From: JAWXVE01 sp044425575
GTDB lineage: Bacteria; Bacillota; Clostridia; Lachnospirales; Lachnospiraceae
Length of the DNA stretch: 8,688 nucleotides
Assembly (NCBI GenBank): GCA_044425575.1
Contig: JAWXVE010000081.1
Location: 1 to 8,688, forward strand
Direction of reading: 5' to 3'
Shown: positions 1 through 5,020 of the stretch, in pieces
How the letters are laid out: each line of letters starts with the position of its first letter
Position numbering within the stretch: the first letter of the stretch is position 1
Program-made: the position numbers and the translations under genes
The notes under the pieces: model-generated
Seen by the model: the letters and a program-made list of their open reading frames with translations, nothing else
Told to the model about the DNA's origin: nothing
Databases searched by the model: none

Positions 1-1
1 T

Positions 2-1363
2 GTAGCCCAAGTGGGGACTGCTTTATCCACAGAAGTAGCACAAACTGTCATTCAAAATGGGGAAACTTATCTGGGGTCTGCGGATGTGCTTGGAGAGGCT
101 GCCATTATGGAATATGTTCCTCTTACAGACGAAGCGGGCAATGTAATTGGTTCATGGGTTGTGGGTATCTATGAAGCAGAAATTACAGCAGGAGTAATTG
201 AAACCATTGTAACACTATTAGAAGCCATGCTTATTATTCTTGTATTAGGACTAGTGATTGCCTTTGTTGTGGGTACGGTTATTAGTAAGGGAATTCGTAC
301 CGTAGAAGAGAAAATGCACTTAATGGAAGCGGGTAATTTTCAATTTGAATTTGAATCAAAATTGTTAGCATCGGGAGATGAAGTGGGTGAAATGGCTCGC
401 TCTTCACGTAAGATGAAGGAGAATTTGAGTGAAGTGATTGGACACGTGCAAACGGGTGGCAAAAACTTACAAGGAAGCAATCAGGAAACGGTAGAGCGTG
501 TTGCAGCCATTAGTGGTGAAATTGATGAGATTATGTATGTAACAGAACAATTATCTTCTGTTATGGAAGAGACAACAGCATCTGCGGAAGAGATGAATGC
601 TGCTACTGCGGAAGTAGAGCATGAAATCAAAGAAATGACAGAGATGACGGAACAAGTGCATGGGTTGTCAGGAGAGATTAAGGAAAGGGCAGAGAATTTA
701 CATAAGAAAACAACAACATCATATGATACGGCTTCTGGAATCTATAATGACACCAATGTGAAGTTACGAGAATCTATTGAACGTGCCAAAGCCATTGATG
801 AGATTAAAGAATTAACGGATACTATTCTTAAGATTACTGCTAAGACGAACTTATTAGCAATTAATGCCTCTATTGAAGCAACAAGAGCAGGGGAAGCGGG
901 AAAAGGATTTGCAGTAGTGGCGGATCAGATTCGCGTGCTTGCGGAGAATTCTAAGAATGCAGTTTCAAGTATTTCTATGATTACAGAGAATGTATCAAGT
1001 GCAGTACTTAGCGTAGTAACAGATTCTAAGAACTTATTAGAATTCGTAGATAATCAAGTGTTACCAGATTATGAAATGTTAGTAGAAACAAGTATCCAAT
1101 ACAATACAGATGCGGATTCTGTCCGTAATGCAATTGTTGAGATTTCCCAAAGTTCTGAGAAATTGTATCAATCCATTCAGAATATTAGTACAGGTGTAGG
1201 CGAAGTAACACAAGCTTCTGTACAAGGTGCAGAGCGAAGCGTAGAAATTGCAGAGAAATCAGCTAAAATTGCAGCTGAAGCAGGCGATGTACTGCAAGAG
1301 AATAAGAACAACCAAAGCAATTTAGAAGAATTGAACCAAGCAATGGAATTCTTTAAGTTCTAA
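2..1363 (+). CDS. Methyl-accepting chemotaxis protein, 5' end cut by window edge
   Basis: Membrane chemoreceptor that passes a ligand signal to the CheA/CheW kinase. The reading frame is open to the left edge (first full codon at 2), so the N-terminus, first membrane helix and most of the sensor are missing. The GTG at 11 is not a credible start because it lies inside the sensor domain. Numbered from that GTG, residues 1-55 look like the end of a single-Cache sensor (a Y-x-PL-x-D-x2-G-x-VIG pattern). Residues 67-91 are one membrane helix, about 88-140 a HAMP domain, and 141-450 the cytoplasmic coiled-coil hairpin. The hairpin tip is well conserved (TNLLAINASIEATRAGE, then GKGFAVVADQIR, about 279-307). 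The arms on either side of the tip are each about 22 heptads by my count, which would fit the 44-heptad class. No C-terminal CheR/CheB-binding pentapeptide of NWETF type is seen. The family is secure; the ligand is unknown. Confidence 0.95.
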   Translation, partial: VAQVGTALSTEVAQTVIQNGETYLGSADVLGEAAIMEYVPLTDEAGNVIGSWVVGIYEAEITAGVIETIVTLLEAMLIILVLGLVIAFVVGTVISKGIRTVEEKMHLMEAGNFQFEFESKLLASGDEVGEMARSSRKMKENLSEVIGHVQTGGKNLQGSNQETVERVAAISGEIDEIMYVTEQLSSVMEETTASAEEMNAATAEVEHEIKEMTEMTEQVHGLSGEIKERAENLHKKTTTSYDTASGIYNDTNVKLRESIERAKAIDEIKELTDTILKITAKTNLLAINASIEATRAGEAGKGFAVVADQIRVLAENSKNAVSSISMITENVSSAVLSVVTDSKNLLEFVDNQVLPDYEMLVETSIQYNTDADSVRNAIVEISQSSEKLYQSIQNISTGVGEVTQASVQGAERSVEIAEKSAKIAAEAGDVLQENKNNQSNLEELNQAMEFFKF

Positions 1364-1413
1364 ATAGTTGCTATGTTATCAAGATCATTATTAAGATAAT
1401 TCACAGAAAACAC

Positions 1414-1442
1414 TTGAAATAGTGAAGTGACTGTGCTATCAT
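1414..1442 (+). promoter_or_regulatory. Sigma-A promoter of rpsF-ssb-rpsR
   Basis: The -35 box is TTGAAA (1414-1419) and the -10 box is TATCAT (1437-1442), separated by exactly 17 bases. A TG at 1434-1435 makes an extended -10. Transcription is expected to begin near 1449, which is where the leader hairpin starts. No convincing terminator for the preceding chemoreceptor gene lies between 1364 and 1413; there is only weak AT-rich dyad sequence. The -35 box sits inside an imperfect inverted repeat (1402-1435). Confidence 0.75.
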
Positions 1443-1448
1443 TAGGGT

Positions 1449-1529
1449 TCGTGGTGCATTGTGCACTGCGAGATAGATCAATTCCTTGCTCCTGTGAAGG
1501 GGGCCAGAGACCAAAAGGAGGTAACAAGC
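1449..1529 (+). promoter_or_regulatory. Structured rpsF 5' leader, candidate S6:S18-type autoregulatory RNA
   Basis: The predicted 80-base leader can fold into two hairpins. Stem 1 pairs 1449-1458 with 1462-1471 (ten pairs including two G-U, loop TTG). Stem 2 pairs 1488-1493 with 1499-1504 (loop GTGAA). Stem 2 can be extended by 1485-1487 with 1507-1509 across a two-base bulge. The CTCCT at 1489-1493 in stem 2 is also complementary to the AGGAG of the ribosome binding site (1516-1520), so two exclusive folds are possible: ribosome site free or masked. Many bacteria regulate rpsF through a leader RNA bound by the S6:S18 complex, and both proteins are encoded in this operon. However, the CCG trinucleotide known from that motif is not present here, so assignment to that family is uncertain. 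Pairings were worked out by hand. Confidence 0.45.
1515..1521 (+). promoter_or_regulatory. Ribosome binding site fixing the rpsF start
   Basis: AAGGAGG lies eight bases before the ATG at 1530. It decides the start against the in-frame GTG at 1461, which has no ribosome binding site and falls in the leader hairpin. Confidence 0.9.
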
Positions 1530-1820
1530 ATGAACAAATATGAATTATGTGTTGTTATTAGCGCAAAAATTGAAGACGACGAAAGAGCGGCATCACTTGA
1601 TAAGGTGAAAGCACTTGTAGAACGTTTCGGTGGAACAATCACAAACATTGATGAATGGGGTAAGAAGAGATTAGCTTACGAAATTCAAAAAATGAAAGAT
1701 GGTTTTTACTATTTTATTCAATTCGATGCTGATGCTACAGTTCCAGCGGAAATTGAAAGCCGTATTCGTATTATGGACAATGTCATTCGATATTTATGCG
1801 TTAGACAAGACGTTAAATAG
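1530..1820 (+). CDS. rpsF: 30S ribosomal protein S6 (bS6)
   Basis: This 96-residue protein has the normal length for bS6, a small beta-alpha-beta protein that binds the central domain of 16S rRNA on the 30S platform as a heterodimer with S18. It begins MNKYELCVVI and carries the family's typical G-G-x-I-T-x3-EWGKKRLAYEI core (about residues 34-53), followed by a GFYYFIQFDAD strand. It is the first gene of the rpsF-ssb-rpsR operon, the usual order in Firmicutes, and ends 16 bases before ssb. An in-frame extension back to a GTG at 1461 is possible but lacks a ribosome binding site and does not resemble S6. Expression is probably controlled by the promoter at 1414-1442 and perhaps by the leader RNA. 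Confidence 0.98.
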   Translation: MNKYELCVVISAKIEDDERAASLDKVKALVERFGGTITNIDEWGKKRLAYEIQKMKDGFYYFIQFDADATVPAEIESRIRIMDNVIRYLCVRQDVK

Positions 1821-1836
1821 TTGACAAGGAGAACAT

Positions 1837-2274
1837 ATGAATAAAGTAATATTAGTAGGACGTTTGGTGAGAGACCCGGAAGTAAGATATTCACAAGGGG
1901 AAAATGCAACAGCAGTTGCAAGATATACCCTTGCAGTAGATCGTAGATTCAACCGTAATAATGAAGAGAATACAGCAGATTTTATTGGTTGTGTTGTTTT
2001 TGGTAAGTCGGCAGAATTTGCAGAGAAATACTTCCGTAAAGGAACTAAATTGGTGATTTCAGGACGTATTCAAACAGGCAGTTACACCAATAAAGATGGC
2101 CAAAAAGTCTATACGACAGATGTTGTAGTAGAAGAACAAGAATTTGCAGAGAGTAAGAGTAGTGCATCGAATCACGGTGGCTATACAGGTGAAGCAAATA
2201 CGAATTCTTCAGTAGCTGGTGACGGATTTATGAATATTCCAGATGGGATTGATGAAGAGTTGCCATTTAATTAG
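1837..2274 (+). CDS. ssb: Single-stranded DNA-binding protein SSB
   Basis: This 145-residue protein coats single-stranded DNA as a tetramer during replication, repair and recombination. Its C-terminal tail recruits partner proteins. Residues 1-105 form the OB fold (MNKVILVGRLVRDPEVRY at the start, ADFIGCVVFGKSAEFAEKY at 47-65, then GRIQTGSYTNKDG). Residues 106-130 are a short Ser/Gly/Asn-rich linker, shorter than in E. coli. The tail ends in an acidic tip, DEELPF, followed by one extra Asn, whereas SSBs classically end on the Phe. No Trp occurs in the protein, so the E. coli Trp positions used for DNA stacking are replaced. The ribosome binding site is AAGGAG at 1826-1831, six bases or so before the ATG. 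It lies between rpsF and rpsR, as usual in Firmicutes. Confidence 0.97.
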   Translation: MNKVILVGRLVRDPEVRYSQGENATAVARYTLAVDRRFNRNNEENTADFIGCVVFGKSAEFAEKYFRKGTKLVISGRIQTGSYTNKDGQKVYTTDVVVEEQEFAESKSSASNHGGYTGEANTNSSVAGDGFMNIPDGIDEELPFN

Positions 2275-2322
2275 TAATATCGAGTTTACATGATAAGTAA
2301 CAGATAGATAGGAGGCATTGTC

Positions 2323-2589
2323 ATGGCATTTAACAAATCAGATAGATCTGACTCTCCCATGAAGAGAAGAGGCGGTGGAATGCGCAGAAGAAAGAAAGTA
2401 TGTGTATTCTGTGGCAAAGATAGTGAAATTGATTACAAAGATTCAAATAAGTTAAAAAGATACGTATCAGAAAGAGGGAAAATTCTTCCTAGAAGAATTA
2501 CTGGAAACTGTGCGAAACATCAAAGAGCTCTTACAGTTGCAATTAAGAGAGCTAGACACGTGTCACTTATGCCTTATGTAATGGATTAA
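2323..2589 (+). CDS. rpsR: 30S ribosomal protein S18 (bS18), zinc-binding form
   Basis: This 88-residue protein is a small basic ribosomal protein that sits with S6 on the 30S platform. The N-terminus is flexible and rich in Arg/Lys/Gly (residues 14-25). The core contains DYKDSNKLKRYVSERGKILPRRITG (about 37-61 read in parts) and ends in ARHVSLMPYV, all typical of S18. Cys27, Cys30, Cys63 and His66 are placed as in the zinc-ligand-keeping (C+) version of the protein; many bacteria have lost these ligands. An AGGAGG at 2310-2315 lies seven bases before the ATG. It is the last gene of the operon, 48 bases after ssb, and is followed by a terminator hairpin. Confidence 0.98.
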   Translation: MAFNKSDRSDSPMKRRGGGMRRRKKVCVFCGKDSEIDYKDSNKLKRYVSERGKILPRRITGNCAKHQRALTVAIKRARHVSLMPYVMD

Positions 2590-2614
2590 GTTATGTGATT
2601 ATTATGGTTATAAT

Positions 2615-2645
2615 AGGAGGTGTGCTCATAAGAGCACACCTCTTT
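2615..2645 (+). terminator. Rho-independent terminator after rpsR
   Basis: A near-perfect hairpin pairs 2615-2627 with 2632-2644: eleven Watson-Crick pairs (GAGGTGTGCTC with GAGCACACCTC) plus a G-U and an A-T at the base, with an ATAA loop. The T-run after the stem is short (TCTTT then GCATA), so the stem is strong but the tail is weak. It separates the ribosomal operon from the importer operon. No T-run is seen on the opposite strand, and the gene on that side is also on the + strand, so it appears to work in one direction. Confidence 0.8.
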
Positions 2646-2686
2646 GCATAAATATGTATACAATAGGCAGGTTTCGCTCTATAGAA

Positions 2687-2715
2687 TTGACAGTTAACAT
2701 GGATAGTGTTAGAAT
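2687..2715 (+). promoter_or_regulatory. Sigma-A promoter of the amino acid ABC importer operon
   Basis: A consensus TTGACA (2687-2692) is followed after 17 bases by TAGAAT (2710-2715), with an extended -10 TG at 2707-2708. Transcription should start near 2722, leaving a leader of only about 24 bases. There is therefore no room for a riboswitch or T-box between promoter and gene. This predicts strong transcription unless a repressor acts. Confidence 0.8.
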
Positions 2716-2732
2716 ATTGCTATTAAACACAT

Positions 2733-2737
2733 GGAGG
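2733..2737 (+). promoter_or_regulatory. Ribosome binding site deciding the binding-protein start
   Basis: GGAGG, continuing as GGAGGAGAG to 2741, lies eight bases before the ATG at 2746. The upstream in-frame ATG at 2731 overlaps this site and would spoil the signal peptide with extra acidic residues, so 2746 is the start. Confidence 0.9.
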
Positions 2738-2745
2738 AGAGAGTA

Positions 2746-3477
2746 ATGAAAAAGTTAGTAACATTAGTAGTTGCAGTAACAATAGCAGTAAGTGCAGTAG
2801 CATGTAGTTCTGATAGTGGTGATACATTAGTTATGGCCACTAATGCTGAGTTTCCACCTTATGAGTACCGTGATGGAGATGATATTGTAGGGATTGACGT
2901 GGAGATTGCAGAAGCAATTGCAGCAGAAATGGGTATGACTTTAGTGATAGAAGATATGGCATTTGATTCTATTATTTCAGCAGTAACAAGTGGAAAAGCG
3001 GACATTGGAGTAGCAGGTATGACCGTAACAGAAGATCGTTTGGTTTCAGTAGATTTCTCGGACTCTTATACACAAGCAGCCCAAGTGATTATTGTAAAAG
3101 AGGGTAGTGCTATTACATCGCCAGATGACTTAGAAGGTAGAACAATTGGTGTACAACTTGGTACAACAGGAGATATCTATTGTGATGATATTGCAGATGC
3201 AACCATAGAACGTTACAGCAAGGGATATGAGGCAGTACAAGCATTGTTACAGGATAAAGTCGACGCAGTTATCATTGATAGAGAACCAGCCAAAGTATTT
3301 GTGGAAGAGAATGAAGGAATTTATATTATAGATGAAGAATTCACATTAGAAGATTACGCCATAGCGGTGAAGAAGGATAATACTGAATTGTTAGATCAGA
3401 TTAATGCAGCACTTGCTAATCTAGAAGCATCTGGTGAATTAGATGACATTAAGGCAAAGTATATTACAGCAGAATAG
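2746..3477 (+). CDS. Polar amino acid ABC importer, substrate-binding lipoprotein
   Basis: This 243-residue extracytoplasmic solute-binding protein (family 3, SBP_bac_3) captures an amino acid outside the membrane and hands it to the permease. Residues 1-19 are a lipoprotein signal peptide (MKK, hydrophobic stretch, then AVAC) with Cys20 as the likely lipidated residue; the Ala at -3 is less common than Leu. Mature motifs are FPPYEY (36-41), GIDVEIAEAIA (49-59), the TVTEDR stretch ending at Arg98, VDFSDSY (102-108), LGTTGD (138-143), and AVIIDREPA with Asp178. In characterised relatives such as HisJ, the equivalents of Arg98 and Asp178 hold the ligand's carboxylate and amino groups, which supports an alpha-amino acid ligand. 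The side-chain preference cannot be read from sequence. The permease gene begins 33 bases downstream with no hairpin between. Confidence 0.95.
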   Translation: MKKLVTLVVAVTIAVSAVACSSDSGDTLVMATNAEFPPYEYRDGDDIVGIDVEIAEAIAAEMGMTLVIEDMAFDSIISAVTSGKADIGVAGMTVTEDRLVSVDFSDSYTQAAQVIIVKEGSAITSPDDLEGRTIGVQLGTTGDIYCDDIADATIERYSKGYEAVQALLQDKVDAVIIDREPAKVFVEENEGIYIIDEEFTLEDYAIAVKKDNTELLDQINAALANLEASGELDDIKAKYITAE

Positions 3478-3510
3478 CCTGCTTTATATTAGTAAGAGGA
3501 AAGACATACT

Positions 3511-4203
3511 ATGTTAGAAAATTTTTACAATGATCTATATCTTAATTTTATAAAAGATGATCGATGGAAATACTTAACCAATGGTTTACTAACAACACTG
3601 CAAATTACATTTTTTGCAGTGTTGCTTGGTGTCTTTATTGGTTTTATTGTGGCAATCATCCGTTCCACATATGATAAAACAGGGAAATTGAAGGTTCTGA
3701 ATGCTTTTGCGGGCTTATATTTAACGGTAATTCGAGGAACGCCTGTGCTTGTACAACTTCTTATTATTTACTTCGGTATCTTTGGAAGTGTTAATATTAG
3801 CAAAGTACTTGTTGCAGTAGTTGCATTTGGTATTAACTCAGGAGCCTATGTTGCAGAGATTATTCGTGGCGGTATTATGGCAATTGATCAAGGCCAATTT
3901 GAAGCTGGTCGTAGCCTTGGATTTAATTATATTCAGACTATGATTTATATTATATTGCCACAAGCTTTAAAGAACGTATTGCCAGCGCTAGCCAATGAAT
4001 TTATTGTATTATTAAAAGAAACTTCAGTGGCAGGCTATATTGCTTTAGAAGATTTGACCAAAGGTGGAGACATTATTCGAAGCCGAACTTACAATGCCTT
4101 TTTGCCACTCATTGCGGTGGCACTTATTTATTTGAGTCTTGTAATGATATTTAGCTATTTTGTCAAACGATTAGAAAGGAGACTACGCAATAGTGAACAC
4201 TAA
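3511..4203 (+). CDS. Polar amino acid ABC importer, permease
   Basis: This 230-residue integral membrane subunit of the HisM/GlnP type forms the channel of the importer. Hydrophobic segments lie near residues 24-50, 68-91, 97-118, 153-175 and 195-218, the usual five for this family. Two family signatures are clear: the TVIRGTPVLVQL segment (72-83), and the cytoplasmic EAA loop EAGRSLGF ending in ILPQA (131-152), which contacts the ATPase. Length is typical. A GAGGAAAG site just before 3503 gives normal spacing to the ATG. The last 11 bases overlap the ATPase gene, a sign of translational coupling. With only one permease gene present, a homodimer is likely. Confidence 0.95.
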   Translation: MLENFYNDLYLNFIKDDRWKYLTNGLLTTLQITFFAVLLGVFIGFIVAIIRSTYDKTGKLKVLNAFAGLYLTVIRGTPVLVQLLIIYFGIFGSVNISKVLVAVVAFGINSGAYVAEIIRGGIMAIDQGQFEAGRSLGFNYIQTMIYIILPQALKNVLPALANEFIVLLKETSVAGYIALEDLTKGGDIIRSRTYNAFLPLIAVALIYLSLVMIFSYFVKRLERRLRNSEH

Positions 4204-4942
4204 TGGGAAAATACCTTTAATCGAAGTACTAGAGTTATACAAACATTTTGGCAATATTCGAGCATTGGATGGAGTATCTGCTAACATATATGAAGGGGAT
4301 GTTGTATTTATTATAGGCCCTTCTGGATCAGGGAAGAGTACATTTTTACGTTGCCTAAATCGACTTGATGAACCTACTGATGGCACGATTACTTTTGAGG
4401 GGAACAATATTACAGATCCCAAAGCAAACATAGATAAGCATCGCCAAAAGATGGGGATGGTATTTCAACAATTCAACCTTTTCCCCCATATGACAATTCT
4501 TAAGAATCTGACAATTGCTCCAATGAAATTGCAGAATAAGACAAAGGAAGAAGCGGAAGCAGAGGCACATAGATTGTTAGAACGTGTTGGACTTGGAGAA
4601 CGGGCAAATGCCTATCCAAATCAATTATCAGGTGGACAAAAGCAAAGAATTGCAATTGTACGTGCGTTATGCATGAAGCCAGATGTTATGTTATTTGATG
4701 AACCAACGTCTGCCCTCGACCCAGAAATGGTGGGTGAAGTATTAGCAGTCATGAGAGATCTTGCGGAAGAAAAAATGACTATGGTGGTAGTGACACATGA
4801 AATGGGTTTTGCAAAAGAAGTGGCTAATCGCATTATCTTTATGGCAGATGGAAAAATTGTAGAAGAGAATGAGCCAAAAGAATTTTTTGAGAATCCAAAA
4901 TCCACACGGTTAAAGTCGTTTTTAAGTAAAGTAATTGCATAG
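4193..4942 (+). CDS. Polar amino acid ABC importer, ATP-binding subunit (GlnQ/HisP type)
   Basis: This 249-residue ATPase powers the importer from the cytoplasmic face. All ABC motifs are present: Walker A GPSGSGKST (42-50), Q-loop in VFQQFNLFPH (Gln92), signature LSGGQ (145-149), Walker B VMLFDE (165-170), D-loop SALD (173-176) and switch His202. The closely matched GlnQ-like stretch GMVFQQFNLFPHMTILKN supports the polar amino acid subfamily. The start is GTG at 4193, since an in-frame TAG at 4172-4174 excludes anything further upstream and the nearby ATG at 4203 is out of frame. The AAAGGAG at 4175-4181 lies 11 bases upstream, slightly long. It overlaps the end of the permease gene by 11 bases. 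No terminator hairpin follows within the 78 bases to the next gene. Confidence 0.95.
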   Translation: MNTNGKIPLIEVLELYKHFGNIRALDGVSANIYEGDVVFIIGPSGSGKSTFLRCLNRLDEPTDGTITFEGNNITDPKANIDKHRQKMGMVFQQFNLFPHMTILKNLTIAPMKLQNKTKEEAEAEAHRLLERVGLGERANAYPNQLSGGQKQRIAIVRALCMKPDVMLFDEPTSALDPEMVGEVLAVMRDLAEEKMTMVVVTHEMGFAKEVANRIIFMADGKIVEENEPKEFFENPKSTRLKSFLSKVIA

Positions 4943-4967
4943 ATAATAATCCTATGAAAGAAAAGAT

Positions 4968-4997
4968 TTGAGATTAATTGTATTAGACGAATATTAT
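4968..4997 (+). promoter_or_regulatory. Possible promoter of the activase operon
   Basis: TTGAGA (4968-4973) and TATTAT (4992-4997) are separated by 18 bases in an AT-rich gap, with the overlapping TATAAT (4995-5000) 21 bases away. This is weaker than the other two promoters in the window. As no terminator is seen after the ATPase gene, the activase could also be read through from the importer operon. Confidence 0.4.
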
Positions 4998-5009
4998 AAT
5001 AATCAAAGT

Positions 5010-5014
5010 AGGTG
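5010..5014 (+). promoter_or_regulatory. Ribosome binding site deciding the activase start
   Basis: AGGTG, six bases before the ATG at 5021, is the only plausible site. The alternative in-frame GTG at 5012 lies inside it and would add only three residues. The product then starts MIRVGLDVGST, right at the ATPase fold. Confidence 0.7.
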
Positions 5015-5020
5015 ATACGG

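Noticed and set aside
1364..1413. Terminator for the chemoreceptor gene
   Set aside because: Only short AT dyads (ATTAT with ATAAT near 1387-1400) are present, without a GC-rich stem or T-run.
1461..1529. N-terminal extension of S6 from an in-frame GTG at 1461
   Set aside because: No ribosome binding site precedes it, it lies within the leader hairpin, the extra residues do not resemble S6, and the ATG at 1530 has an ideal site and gives the normal length.
1821..1850. TTGACA just after the rpsF stop as a possible ssb promoter
   Set aside because: No -10-like hexamer lies at proper spacing; the bases are better explained as the gap holding the ssb ribosome binding site within the operon.
2703..2723. 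Partial dyad ATAG...CTAT over the -10 of the importer promoter as an operator
   Set aside because: Only four arm bases match cleanly around an AT-rich centre, which is expected by chance here.
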